DNA of 64,000 nt from Vitrella brassicaformis (Eukaryota > Sar > Vitrellaceae): assembly GCA_001179505.1 (NCBI GenBank), contig CDMY01000218.1, forward strand, positions 68,224 to 132,223, read 5' to 3'. The stretch's first letter is position 1, and each line of letters opens with the position of its first letter. Below the pieces are notes generated by a model. The model was not told where the DNA came from. It saw only the letters and a list, made by a program, of their open reading frames with translations, and did no database searches. This document shows, piece by piece, positions 46,079-58,006 of the stretch. Both the position numbers and the translations under genes were made by a program.

Positions 46079-49000
46079 GCGCACAGGGGAGAGAGGCGAG
46101 AGCAAGGCGGCGCATGACATCGCTCGGTCATCCGCTGTGTTGTGTTGTCTCCGTTCATCCAGTGCGGTTTTGCCGTGCCCTCTGGTGGCCCTCGGAGATC
46201 AGGCGTCAGGAGGCAATTGATGGATCGGGGGAGGGAGGGAGGGAGGGAGCAGAGAGGAAGCTGTTGTGTCGGTCAGTGTATGGCTGGGGTCGGTCTGTCC
46301 GTATCAATCAACGAAGCGAGCCAATGGTCCGTCAGGTGGTGTGGTGTTACGCTATTTATTTGTCTAGCCATCCGATCCACTCATTCCATCACATACCATT
46401 ACCCGTCCATCTCTGTCCCCCCACACACGCAATGAACACCCGCACCCACTTTTATGCACCATCCACAGCTGTGCACACGGGCCGATTTGTCCCGCTGTGT
46501 CAGTGAGTGAGAGGGAGAGAGAGATGTTGGTTGGTCTTGCGTCACGGACCTCAAGCACACAGACAGAGCAACTCTTTCCCCTTCCCCTCACAGACAGACA
46601 GACAGACAGACAGCCAGGCGCACTATCGTTTACCCTTTCTCCCCCCCAGCCCATCCCTCCCTCCCTCCCTCCCTACTCGCTCCATTCATTTCTCTCTCTT
46701 TCTTTCTTGGTTCGTCTTTGACCTGCGTGGCTGGCTGGCTGGCTGGCTGCAATGGTCGATAGATCAGCAATTTTGTCGCCGGGGGCTGGGGGGTGGGGGT
46801 GTGGGGCTGACGGATGCCTGTTGGTTGGTTTGTTGGTTGGTTGAGGTTGTGGCGGGCCGATCGATCGGCTGCGTGCGCACTTTGAACAAGAGCAAGAGAC
46901 GCACATCTATAGACACAAGGTACTTACGTATGGACACATACTCCGTGCCTGCCTGCCTGCCTGCCTGTGCGTAAGATCGTTTCTCTTCTAATTCCTTTCT
47001 GGTGTGTGTACGATCGACCGACTGACCGACTGACTGACCGACCAAAGCAAGCCCAGCCAGGCCAATCACTGCTCTCCTTCGTGCGACTCTGCTCTGCCCG
47101 TGCCTGCATTGCATTCCATGACGCCTGTCTGTGTTTCTGTGCGTGCGCGTAGCCAGCTCGTGTACAGCAGCAGCAGCAGCAGCAGAGAAGGGAGGGATCA
47201 TTATATATCGCTCCGGTCTCTCATGTGGCTGTGTGTGTGTGAGACTCCGTCTGTGTGAGGGTGGGCGGTGGCCTGTTGGTATGGGGTGTTGGGGTGTGTG
47301 CGTGTGGGGGTGGGTGGGGGGCACGTCTGTCTGTATAGCGCTTGTGGTCGGTCGCCTCTTCTGTCTCTCTCTTTCTTCTTTGCATGTCTACACGTGTGTG
47401 TGTGTGTGTTGCGTATATGGATGGTTTGTCCACATCCATTTTTTCGCACGTGAGAGCTGTGTGTTTTCATGTGAGTGACCCACTCTCTCTCTGTGTTTTG
47501 ATTGACTCCTCACTCACTCACTCACTCACTCACTGAACGAACGAACGAATGAACGAACGACTCCCTGACTCCTCCATGGCTGCACTTGCATACAGCTGCA
47601 TGTCATCGTGTCGGTCGGTGCGTGTGGGGGGAGGGGGGGAGGGTGTTGGGTGTTGGGGTGACTATGTATGGCTTAGTAAATAGATCCTGTTTATCTACCG
47701 GGACAACAAAGGGACGCCTGGCTATCCATGTTTGATCAATGAATGGTGGGTGAATGGGGAGACTTTTCTATCTCTCGGCGGCGGCGGCCTGGGAGGGATT
47801 TTGTGATGGCCATGGCGGTCGGTCGGTGAGTGAGTGTAGGGATGCGTATTTTTGTCATCTGCCGTGTTGTGTGCGTCGTGTGGGGTGCGGTGGGTTGCTT
47901 CTTCTCTCTCTATTGTCGCCATTCATTGCATGCCATCGATCAGCCAGTCAGCCCACCGACGACTACTGACTGCATACGCTCCACGGCAGTTTCAGACAAA
48001 CGCCGTTTGTTTGTTCGTTCGTTCGTTCCCCTCCCCTCTCCGCACACACACACACACACCCACGCCCTCATCCACCCACTCACATCCACACACTGCATGC
48101 CATCGATGCCTGCATGGCTAGTATGAGTCCATGTGTGTCTACCGCCAGCGAGCGAAAGAAAAGTCGTCAGATGGCTGGCCGGCCGGCTCCTCCGTTTTCA
48201 TACGTTTCATGATACGCTCTCGTGGGTGCGCGTGTGTGCCTGTGGGTGGATGGATGGATGCGTGTGTGTGGGGAAGTGCCCATGGATGCTGGTGCGTGCG
48301 CGTGCATTGCGTGTTGATGCCTCCTCACCTCACACCATGGCTGGCCGGCTGGCTTCGGCACTTACGAGGACCAAACGAACAAAGTATTTTTTGTATCCAC
48401 CTACCGCTGCGAAATGGGACGGACACATGCACACACACACACACACACGAGAGGGAGGACACACGAGAGGGAGGACGACTGATGGATGTCGCGGGGTGGG
48501 TGTCTATGCTCCGTGTCTGTTGGTGACGGAGGGGCCGAGTGGGTGGGGTGTGCGCGCGCGTGTTCATGGCTGCTCTCGCGTCTGCATGTCTGTCTGTCCG
48601 TGCCGCTCGCTTTTTACTCTGGGGTGCGATGATGCGTGCGTGATGCATACGGGCAGTGCACACGAGAGGCTGCTTTGAAAGAAAGAAACAAAGAACGAAC
48701 GAACGGGGAGTATGTACGTATGTGATGGATCGATCGCTGTGTACGTGTACGCAACGTCCTGCTGCTGCTGTTTGGAGAGAGAGGGCGTGTATACGTAAGT
48801 CTGTCTGCATACTTATACAGTTCCACTACAGGCAGGGGCGTCGCGGTGTGTGTGTCGTATTACCTGCTATCTACTTTCTGCGGATGTCTATCTGCTACCT
48901 GCTGTCTACCTACTGCCTACTGATGGATGGATGGTCTTGTTTGAAAGTCCAATGCAATGGTGCGTACTACTCTCTCTGTCTGTAGGCCCGTACACACACA

Positions 49001-49399
49001 TACGTCATGCGTCATGCGTTCGTCCGTAGAGACTGTCTGCCTGTGTGTTGCCCTGTGACCTTTGCCTTTATATTTATGTGACATATCTATCAGCCTATCA
49101 TTCAGCGAGCGGATTGGTCCATCCATCTCTGTCCCGTACGTATCTCGTGTGTCTCTGCGACTCGAGTTAACACATCCTTGGATGAAAGATGCTCATGCCC
49201 ATTGCCCAATCGTCAACATCCCCTCACAACCATCTCACATGGCCCGACGCGAGCTGAGACGGCATTGGTCGCGACCTGCCCCCAAACTTGTAAAGATGAT
49301 GTCGCTCGATTTTTTTCCGAGTCGTTTCCCCCGTCGCGTTCTGTGAGGAAGGCGTGAATGCATCATTTCCCTAGATTCGAAGATAGAAGGCCGGTCATC
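46079..49399. other. 3.3-kb low-complexity intergenic region
   Basis: Dense in simple repeats: GGGA runs near 46225-46245, CAGA runs near 46593-46612, CCCT runs near 46655-46672, GGCTGGCT runs near 46730-46748, ACTC runs near 47515-47534, GTTC/GAAC runs near 47540-47560 and 48010-48028, and CA runs near 48045-48058 and 48430-48448. GCATGCCATCGAT occurs near 47930 and 48092. Open frames here show repeat-driven composition only. No coding or RNA gene was recognised. The 3' UTR of the upstream gene and the promoter of the next must lie inside. Confidence 0.55.
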
Positions 49400-52300
49400 A
49401 TGTCCGACACACCGTTCCGTGACGGTCACAGTGACGCCGCCGAAGACGGCATGCGTCCGCACCCTCCCGCCCCTCCCGCACACCCCTCTGCGGCCGCATC
49501 GCTCCTCCTGGGCCGTCTGGCGGGTCAGGGCGGCTTTCCGGCGTCACTTATGGGTCAGTTGCCGTTGGGCTTCGGTCGGGTGCCGAGACGCTTCGTAGAG
49601 TATGATGACGCAATGGAGAAGTGGCTGGCTGTGGAGGAGGGAGGTGAGGGAGGCAGTGAGGGAGGCAGTGAGGGATGCAGCTAAGGGGGAAGGAAATGGC
49701 AAGGAGCGACTCGTTCATATATGGTGTCTGTTGTGTGTGTCTGTGTGTGTGTGTGTTGTTTGGCATGCAGGTGTGCCGTACGTTCGCAGCGCGAAGCCAT
49801 TCGCTGACAGTCAATATGGCGGCAAGGAGCAGGTAAAGCATGGAAGAGAAAAACGATAAGAGTCACATTGTCTGTCCACCCCTCTCTGTTTGCATTCCTG
49901 TGGCTGACGGATGGCTGCATTGCATTGCGCTGCATTGACAGGCGAAGGAGGCGGCCATCGCGTATTTGAAGCAGCTGCCCGCCCCTTCGCGTTTCATGTA
50001 CCGCCCTCCCGCCGCCTACCACCACGCCAGTCATTTCCCCTACCATCACGCCCACCACCACCACCCCGCCATGTCGTCGAGTGTGAAGCAGCGCGTCATG
50101 ACGGTGTCAGTGCCCACTGAGCTCGAGCTCAGGGCTGCGTTGGCTGACGGCAGAGTCGGATACGATCACAGGAAGGTCAGCAGGCCAAGTCAGACAGGGG
50201 GAGAAGGGTGTGAGTGGGTCGGATGGACGTCATGGTGTTGTTTGCCTATGGCGTTTCACCCATTTGCAGAAGTTGGTAGTTGGGACTTTGTTTCACGAAG
50301 GAGCACCCGTGCTTAGACAGTGGTTCGCCCCCGGCCAATACCGTAAGCAAGCCAAGAAGAAACGCCGAAACCCACACATGCAGCCGGAATGAGAAGCTTC
50401 GGATCACACCTTCCTCTGTCGTATTTCTTTGCCTCAGGTAACTTCGTCGCGGCGCAGCTGCGGGCTCTCATGTGGGTCAACGAGCAAGAGCAGCTACTGC
50501 AGCGGCCCCGCTCCACCCACAGACAGCGACGCCAGGCCAGCACCCCGCCCCAGCAGACCGAGACACAAGAGTCGCACGAGGACAGGGAGGCCGCGTCGCT
50601 GCATGCCGTCATCGAGGCCAAGAGGCGGGTGCAGGAGATCCGCAAGAAGAAGGCCGACGCGACGGTTCCCAGGGTGGATGTGGACCTCACCCTGACCAAC
50701 GGGCATGACGCCGGTGTGCATGGCTACATCAGCAAGAAAGACGAGGAGCTGATGGACCTCCTCGACGAAGCCGACAGCCGGCAGCAGCACCAGCAGCAGC
50801 AGCAGCAGCAGCGTGAGCGTGAGCGTCCCCCCCGTCCGTACTCGTATGTGCCCCCCACCAACCCCACACCCTTCCCACGGCGGCCGCTGCAGTTCCGCCC
50901 GTTCAGCTTCGTCCGCCACCCCAACAGCGGCGTGCCGATGCCCTTCAACGCCCCGTCACTCGTGCAGCGCTTCCACTACCCCTTCAGTCCTCTCATGCCC
51001 ATGAGTGACACAGGCGGCCGCAGACAGCAGCAGTCGACCAGGGGGCGCAAGGGCTCCTCTCCCCTCACCCCATCCCCCCCACCCACACCCACACCCCGTA
51101 GACACAAGAAATCCCACAACGACACAATCGACGACAGCGGGGTCGTCAGGCGCCAGACGCACGAGAGGAAGAGACGGAGCGCGGGGGCCAAGGCACCACA
51201 TCAGCGCGGGAAGGTCGCCCTTAAGGGGCAGCCCCCGCACCCTCACACACATCGCTGCTACCGCACCGCCCGCTTTAGCAACCCCTGCGGCCGCGCATTC
51301 CTCCGCTTTCTCGGGCCCCCCACCGGCACGCGACCGGACGACGGTGAGAAGGACGGCGTGCGCGCCAAGGATGAGGGCGAGATGTGCAAGGAGATGACGG
51401 ACGAGGTGCTGGCTGAGCTGCTGCTCTCTCTGCGCAAGGGCGGCTTCTACCAGCGTGCAGACAAGACAGAGGAGGGGGCGGAGGGGGCGGAGGGGGCGGA
51501 GGGGGCGGAGGGGGCGGAGGGGGGNNNNNNNNNNNNNNNNNNNNNNNNNNNNNNNNNNNNNNNNNNNNNNNNNNNNNNNNNNNNNNNNNNNNNNNNNNNN
51601 NNNNNNNNNNNNNNNNNNNNNNNNNNNNNNNNNNNNNNNNNNNNNNNNNNNNNNNNNNNNNNNNNNNNNNNNNNNNNNNNNNNNNNNNNNNNNNNNNNNN
51701 NNNNNNNNNNNNNNNNNNNNNNNNNNNNNNNNNNNNNNNNNNNNNNNNNNNNNNNNNNNNNNNNNNNNNNNNNNNNNNNNNNNNNNNNNNNNNNNNNNNN
51801 NNNNNNNNNNNNNNNNNNNNNNNNGGCGGAGGGGGCGGAGGGGGCGGAGGGGGCGGAGGGGGCGGAGGGGGGGGAGGGAGAGGGCAAGCGAGACGGGAGT
51901 GGCAATGACGACGACCACCAGAACGATGGCGACCGGCCCAAGGACGGCGGCCCGCAGCACTCGGCTCACCACCAGGAGACACCCAAGTGCGGCCACGCCC
52001 ATCCGCCACCCACGCGGCCGGCCGATCAGCAGCAGGGCAGCACACCCACCAGCACCACAACGCAACAGCCCCACCAGCACGCTCCTACTCCCGTGATCCC
52101 CCTGAGCCATCTCACGACTCTTCCCCTCCCATCCTTCGACACACATGGCCGACCCAAGCGCAAGCGGGACAACATAATGGTCTGCCACGCTGGACGGATT
52201 GGCGACCCCTTCCCGCCACAGCACACACCCATGGTCGCTCTCCCGCCCTTGATGCAGCCACAGGGGTGTGCAGGCGGCGAGACTGGCAGCGAGGGCCCGG

Positions 52301-52554
52301 CCCACAAGAAGAGGAAGGTTCGCGTCGTGCCGGTGCAGTCGGACCAGTATGTTTCTTCAGAGGGCAGCCATGAGCAGCAGGAGGGCATCGGCCGGCCGTT
52401 CGCAGGGCTGCTGCAGGACGGCTTGATCTTCAAGAGAGTGAACGGGTCGGAAGAGCTGGTTGCCATAGGCAGACGAACGGCATTTCAACCTGTTTGTGTG
52501 TGTGCAGGTGAGGTGAACGGATTGGGGGACAGAGCCAAGGCAGTCGACCCATGA
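49400..52554 (+). CDS. Disordered, probably nuclear protein with Ala-Glu-Gly repeat interrupted by a gap
   Basis: The start at 49400 (MSDTPFRDGHSDAAEDGM) is followed by exons giving GVPYVRSAKPFADSQYGG, AKEAAIAYLKQLPAPSRFMY (then a His-rich stretch) and KLVVGTLFHEGAPVLRQWF. The donor CAATACC|GTAAGC (about 50340) joins to TGCCTCAG|GTAACTTC (about 50437) in phase 1, giving QYRNFVAAQLRALMWVNEQE. One gene therefore covers both blocks, and the ATG at 50389 is inside an intron. The long last exon has poly-Q, Pro-rich stretches, CYRTARFSNPCGRAFLRFLG, an (AEG)n tract around the 51525-51824 gap, and two basic nuclear-type signals (RPKRKRD, AHKKRKVRV). It stops at 52554, possibly after one more intron. 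No family recognised. Confidence 0.65.
51525..51824. other. Assembly gap (300 N) inside a 9-bp coding minisatellite
   Basis: Copies of GGAGGGGGC (read as Ala-Glu-Gly) flank both sides (about 51470-51524 and 51825-51870). The frame is the same on both sides of a 300-base gap, but the real repeat number is unknown. Confidence 0.97.
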
Positions 52555-52738
52555 GTAGTGTTCTTTACACCACAGCACGACAAGACATATCTTTTTGTGT
52601 GTCATGAGTGAGTCTGCACACCCACCCCATACGCACCCACTCGTTGACATGATCGAACCACACACAGTGTATGTGTGTGCGTGTGTGTGTGTGTGTGTGA
52701 GTGGAAGCGTATCTGTTTGTGTGTGCGTGACGGACGAC

Positions 52739-54108
52739 TCAGAATCCCTTCTCCCCTTTGATGCTGAAATGTTCTGGAAACTTGTTCCTCCGCCTCTTCT
52801 CCACTGCCATCCTGTCGGCAGAAGCCCTCGCGTCCTCCAACCTGATCGCATCACACGCAGCACACCACACACGTGTCTCGTGCCACTTGTTGGCCTTGTG
52901 CTGTGTGTCTGCTTACTGCCACTTCTTGGGATTGATCAGCCGGTCTCTGGCCTGCTCGCGAAGCCATATCTGCAGCCATCCATCCATCCAGCCATCCATC
53001 CAGATAATCCCGGCCATGAGTGACAGTAGCCAAGAGTGACCTCTCTAGGATTGGGCAGCACCACCCCATAGCGTCCCTTGGTGGTCGTTCGCAGGAGTGC
53101 CGCCTCAATCTCTCCTGCCTCATCACCTTCCTGTTCTTCTTCTGCTGCATCCTCCCCCTCCTCGGCTGACGCAGCCACTTCATCCGCCTGTGTGGGCGAT
53201 GCCTCAGCGGCCTCAGGCTTGTGACGACGAATCGTCGAAGCGCCCATCACCCTGGCCACACAGAGACACGAGGTTGAGAGGGCGTCTTTGCTGTGTCATT
53301 TCTCTCTGCCTGCCTACGCGGCTTTGGCTGCCAGTGCGGCCAGCCCTCTCTCCGTCTTGGCCTCGCGGCATATGTCCACGAGCTCGGTCATCCGGATGCC
53401 GCCCTCTGAAGATGTGGGCACCGGCAAGACATGGAGTGCTGTCGACAGGAGCTTGGGCGGCAGGGGGGCGGGGAGTGATTGTGTCTGTCTCTGCAGGTGC
53501 CTCTTGGTCTGGCCATTGGTGTCCTCCTCTGCTGGTGGGGGCTTTCTCTTGTAAGCCGTCCTCTCCCTTTCAAGCACCTTCCGTCGCTTCTCGAGCAGAA
53601 TCGTGGCTGAAGTCGTTGATGATACAAACAGACACATGAGAAATGATGAGCCCATACAGATGCTTGTATGCCGCATTTGATTCATGTGGCTGGCTGACCG
53701 AAGTCAGGTGCGTCTTTCCTCTGTGTGGGCGGCAGCAGGTGTGCGGGGAGTGCAAGGGTGGACGGTGCGTCAGGTCTCGTCGACACCGGCGGCCGAGGGC
53801 AACTCGCATATCCCACAAACTTCTCTGCAGGGAAAAACGGTATCCATATGCACACCAATCGCTAGCGAAGAGGACACAAAAAATGGCGTTCATGTGTGTG
53901 CGCACGGATGTACCTGGGAGCACGACATTGAAGAGGAATGAGTTGGCCGTCTCCTTTGCCTGGTGTTCGGCCTCTTCCTCGGGCGTGTAGAGCTGCGTGT
54001 ATGCAACGAACATGACGCGACCAATCCATACGCAGGCACGTGAGTGCAGGTGTGCTTACGATGCCAAAGTGCCGTCGCATCTTCGTGTCGATGAAGCCTT
54101 CACGCACG

Positions 54109-54194
<86 letters not shown>

Positions 54195-54460
54195 GAGCGA
54201 GTGTGCCATACTGGATGCATGTCTAAGCGCCTGCTGACCTGACACGTCCGGAACGAAGCACGGCACTCGCCGCCCCCTGCGAGAAAGAATGAAGACACCG
54301 ACACGCGAGAGTAGGAAGGAGGGGGCCGCTTTCAGAGCCTTGTCAGCGTGAGTGTCCTTCCTGACCTTGGGTCGCATGTGATGCTCTTGCCCGTGCGCTG
54401 GTCTATCTTGTAGAAGCCACCCGTGAGGGCGTTCTCGCGAACTGACAACGCTGTCGCCAT
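52739..54460 (-). CDS. Uncharacterised protein with acidic middle and basic tail
   Basis: The start at 54460 is MATALSVRENALTGGFYKID. Exons then give GRRVPCFVPDVS, GFIDTKMRRHFGI, TQLYTPEEEAEHQAKETANS with FLFNVVLP, EKFVGYASCPRPP, LLEKRRKVLERERTAYKRK, and MTELVDICREAKTERGLAAL. An acidic stretch follows (AEEEQEGDEAGEIEAALL), then KGRYGVVLPNPRE, IWLREQARDRLINPKKWQ and, through CA|GTAAGC, LEDARASADRMAVEKRRR ending HFSIKGEKGF at 52739. The phases agree across the junctions checked. No catalytic motif or known family was recognised. A long CA/GA microsatellite (about 54110-54195) sits in one intron. Confidence 0.55.
54110..54195. repeat. (CA)n/(GA)n microsatellite
   Basis: About 60 bp of CA dinucleotides followed by about 25 bp of GA, in an intron of the minus-strand gene. 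Confidence 0.9.
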
Positions 54461-54739
54461 AACGAGGACAACTGCAAGATAGCTGAGTCACGTGGGTGGA
54501 TGTGGGTCTTGTTTCGTGGCGGCTGCTGCTGGAAAAACCCTTGGTTTCGTCCCTGATCCTGTCCGAGACGGTATGGCCATTACCGGCCCGGCCGGGATAG
54601 TGCAAGCTCAATTTTCCTTCCTTCGAGGAAAAGATCTTGGGACTTGAGAGTGCTTGGGAGCCTGATCTGTGTCGCACGCGCTTTGGGGAGCTTGGGAAGG
54701 GAAAGAGGAAATTGCTCCTGCCTCCGACGAAAGCAAGCG

Positions 54740-54785
54740 GCGATGTCTGGTCCGTGCTCGCTTTGCGGCAAGTCGACTTGAGGGT
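54740..54785 (+). repeat. Degenerate upstream copy of the MYND first exon (12-codon uORF)
   Basis: At about 54743 GCGGCGATGTC begins a frame reading MSGPCSLCGKST-stop. It closely repeats the true first exon at 54881 (MSTSGPCSVCGKSTQ). The surrounding sequence is also related (GCGGCGATGTC and TCCGTGCTCG in both). It looks like a local tandem duplication of about 140 bp that left a short upstream ORF. Confidence 0.6.
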
Positions 54786-54880
54786 GCTTGTCGGAGGAGC
54801 TTTGGAGTGCTTTGGCCCGGCCGATCCGGGGAGGGGGGCGTTGAAAAAAGAAAGGGGGACGACCAGGGAAGCACGCGGCG

Positions 54881-55696
54881 ATGTCGACGTCGGGTCCGTG
54901 CTCGGTGTGCGGCAAATCGACGCAGTTTCGGTGCTCTCTCTGCAAGGTAGGTATATATAGAACGCACGGGGAGCGGTGATGTGGATGCTGCACGTGTCGG
55001 TTGCTTGCTGTCTGTCTGCAGTCACGATACTACTGCGGAAGCGCATGTCAGAGGCAGGATTGGCGGAGCGGCCACAAGGAGGAGTGTTCCCGCGATTGTG
55101 AGGGCTCACGGGAGACCCATGCCACGGAGATCAGGTCGACATCGGAGGGCGAGGTCTTCGGTCGCAGCTTCATGTCCTCCAAGCCACCACATGCTCAAGA
55201 GGCAATGGAGTACATCTGGGACGCCTTCGACTGTGGGGTGGACACACAAGGCTACATAGACAGACGCCGACTCGCCAAGAAGGCCCTCAAGATCGACCCC
55301 AACTGCGCCGATGCCCACTCGACACTGGGCTGGTGTCGAATGCAGCTGAAAAAGCTGTATGACGAGGCGCTTGTGCTGATGGACCGTTCGATTGAGGCGG
55401 CCTATGCGACGGAGCCCGGCCTCAGGGAGGCCTCGCAGAAGGAGGGCGTCCAGCTCCCTTGGGGCATCATGGAGAACAGGCCGTTCCTGCGGGCGGTGCA
55501 CGGCAAGGCGATGGTGCTGCACAAGCTGGGGCAGGTTGACCCCGCCATTGGTGAGTGCCGCAAGATCCTCAAGTGGAACCCGAGCGACAACCAGGGGGTG
55601 CGGGTGCTCATCTATGACTGGCTGAAGGAAAAGGGCGCCCACCGAGAGGCCGAGGAGTTCAAGACGAGCTGGAAGAACAGCTGGGGCGGCTTCTGA
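54881..55696 (+). CDS. MYND zinc-finger protein with TPR-like repeats
   Basis: Exon 1 (54881-54946) encodes MSTSGPCSVCGKSTQFRCSL, ending CK. The intron ends at 55021. Exon 2 starts SRYYCGSACQRQDWRSGHKE, ending EC. The spacing C-x2-C, C-x2-C, YC-x3-C, H-x3-C is a complete MYND finger, a protein-binding zinc module. Residues from about 75 on are helical repeats of TPR type (RRLAKKALKIDPNCADAHST, LGWCRMQLKKLYDEALVLM, GKAMVLHKLGQVDPAIGECR). The protein ends SWKNSWGGF at 55694. It is about 247 residues and a likely adaptor. The start is chosen over the upstream copy because only this one continues in frame. Confidence 0.85.
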
Positions 55697-55849
55697 AAGC
55701 AACAGAGCGGCCTCTCGGTGTGTGTGTGTGTCAGTCAGAGAGCGGTGCAATTAATGCTGTCTTCTGCCTAACAGAAAGGAGGATGGGATTGCCAGCTGAT
55801 AATCGATCAGTGAACAATCGATTGAATGAATGGAACGGAATAAGTGAGT

Positions 55850-56305
55850 TCATATTCAGGGACAAATGATGCTGCAATACAGGATCGGTGTCAAGACAGA
55901 CGACTGCACACAAGATGGCCACTTCTTAATTTCATCCAAGTGAGTGTAGCTGTCTGTCCGCATCCATCCATCCATCCACCCATCCATCCACCAAGCGTGT
56001 CGTTTCGTCCAGTGGAGATGCACTCCCAGTCAGTATGTCATGCCGAGTGCCAAGTGAATGCCAAACGATATGGGCCCAACAAGATGCTGCACAGATACAG
56101 ACAGGATTGGTGTCAAGACAGACGACTCAACACACATGCCTACACACGATGGCCACTTATTCATTCATCCAAGTGAGTGAAGCTGTCTGTCCGCATCCAT
56201 CCATCCACCCATCAATCCATCAATCCATCGTATCCTTCACTCAATCCATCCATCCACCAAGCGTGTCGTTTCGTCCAGTGGAGATGCTAGTCCCAGTCAG
56301 AACTA
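55850..56305. repeat. Imperfect tandem duplication in an intergenic region
   Basis: Unit 1 (about 55860-56035) and unit 2 (about 56085-56300) share, in order, GGTGTCAAGACAGACGACT, GATGGCCACTT, CATCCAAGTGAGTG, TGTCTGTCCGCATCCATCCA, CACCAAGCGTGTCGTTTCGT and CCAGTGGAGATG. Unit 2 is longer because of extra ATCC repeats. No gene is supported here. Both neighbours end in this region. Confidence 0.75.
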
Positions 56306-56306
56306 A

Positions 56307-57746
56307 CTAGTAAGAAGTGTATCTCTGCAGTGAGGGCGGCGGCAGGGTGATGCCGCACTCATGACGCAGCTCGTCCTGACACACACACCAACATGTATAC
56401 GAGCGAAAGAAGGCCTCCTCGCCTCACTCACCAGTGGTCTGTCGAGCCACTTCTCAACATAGACTAAATGCAGCGGCCTCTTGACTTTCCTCGCAGCATC
56501 AAACGCCTGCAGCACATCACCAACAGGGAGCACCAAGCACGTGTGTGAACGTTGATCGAAGCCACCATCTTCTCATCGCTGCCTGCCTGCTTACCCATGG
56601 CAGCAGCTCATTGAGTAGTATCCTTCTGGGGTAGAAGACCTCCCTCTTCTGGTACTTGAGGCCCTCAGCGGGACGCAGCGGCACCTCCAGAGGAGACGAA
56701 GCCGCCTCACTACTGCTGCTGCTGGTGGTGCTGGCGGGGGATGTTGACGGCTGAGATGGCTCGCTCGGCTGGCCTCTGCTCGATGGCCCTGCAGCTGTGG
56801 TCTCCCCCTGAGGCGCATTGGTGCTGCTGTCGATTGGTTCTTGCCGCACCACTGGTGCTGTGAAGGCCCCGACAAATGTGCTCAACACCGTCATCTGAGT
56901 GACGCAGGGGAGAAAGAGGTGGTATGCGTGTCTGTGTGCGCAGGTGTCCGTGTGTGGGCGTCACGCCACTCACCGGCAGCTTCGTTTGCGTCATTTCGAT
57001 GGCCTTGAGGGCCACTTCGCACTCGACAGACGTGTTGAGGCTGAAGGCCACGTGCGCAAAGTCGTGGAGCTGAACCGCACAGACATCAACACGAACACCG
57101 CGACAGCCAGAGACGAAGTGGGTGAGTGCGTGTACTCAATGGATGGATAGCACCTACCCGACCTGTCTGTATCGTGTCATGACGTATGCCAGGTTCTCGT
57201 CGTCGACATACTTAACAGGGTCACGCTCATGCGGGTGGTACCCAAACGTGTCCAGGAAGCGGACGTACTCGCGACTGACCACACACACACACAATGGCTG
57301 CTTATGACTGCCCAGCAACGAATCTGGTCATCTCACTCATATTAGTACCCCAGTGTGCCGCGTGGCAGCTCTCTAAGCCGGTCCAGCCTGATTTCTTCTT
57401 CCCTTATCAGCGGCCTGTCGTCCAAAACACGCCTGCCCTCTGAATCAGCACTACAACCACACACAGACAAGGAAACACGCACCTACATAAATGCAGTGTA
57501 CTTGCACCTTCTCCCCTTAGTGTTGCGTACGTACCTCATTTGTTTGTGCATTGCAATGAGGGCCTCCCTGCCAGTCACCTCCCCCAGACAGGCCACCAGG
57601 TCGGCCCGCATGGGATCATTGAATGCGCCCAGTGCGGAGCTGACGGCCAGCGAGAGCTTGTCGAACACTGTTGTCTCGATGTGGTGGTGGCTGAATAGTG
57701 ACGTGAACTCACGGGCGCTCCGGCAGGCGAGTGTCTGGCGCAGCAT
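56307..57746 (-). CDS. COQ4: Ubiquinone biosynthesis protein COQ4
   Basis: The start at 57746 (MLRQTLACRSAREFTSLF) looks like a mitochondrial presequence. Next come SLAVSSALGAFNDPMRADLV, ACLGEVTGREALIAMHKQM, DSEGRRVLDDRPLI, LPRGTLGREYVRFLDTFG, and YVDDENLAYVMTRYRQ. LHDFAHVAF carries the HDxxH metal-binding motif, with the Glu twelve residues later (in TSVECE). Then come TKLPMTVLSTFVGAF, ELLPWAFDAARKVKRPL, and DELRHECGITLPPPS. COQ4 acts in the mitochondrial CoQ synthome and has been linked to ring decarboxylation/hydroxylation. A Ser/Thr/Pro-rich insert of roughly 65 residues after FVGAF is absent from most COQ4 proteins. At least six exons join in phase. Confidence 0.92.
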
Positions 57747-58006
57747 CGACGCTGAGGGCGGGATGATGAATCAGAGCAGCACTACATGGACAGGGATCTC
57801 TTCCCAGCTCAGTCAGATCAGCCTTTTTTGAAGCGCCTTTTGCCAACTCCCTCAGCAGCAGCGCTTTCATGCACCCTAGGCGGGCGGCTGCGAGCTTGCT
57901 TCGAAGAGAGAGGAGATCTTCTCTCAGATGCATCGCTGTTGGTGAATCGATTGAGTGCAGTGAGCCAGGCAGGACAGCCGCAGCCGCAGCCGCAGCAGCA
58001 GCCGTC

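Noticed and set aside
46114-49346. Many open frames of 60-190 codons in the repeat-rich intergenic region
   Set aside because: They consist of translated microsatellites (Cys/Val, His/Thr, Ser/Leu runs) and occur on both strands alike.
50389-50436. ATG at 50389 as the start of a separate long gene
   Set aside because: It lies in an intron. The upstream exon joins in phase to NFVAAQLRALMW, and the upstream protein would otherwise end abruptly.
50956-52305. Long minus-strand open frame opposite the 49400-52554 gene
   Set aside because: It is the shadow of the GC-rich last exon, dominated by repeats, and crosses the gap. The plus strand has consistent splice joins and nuclear signals.
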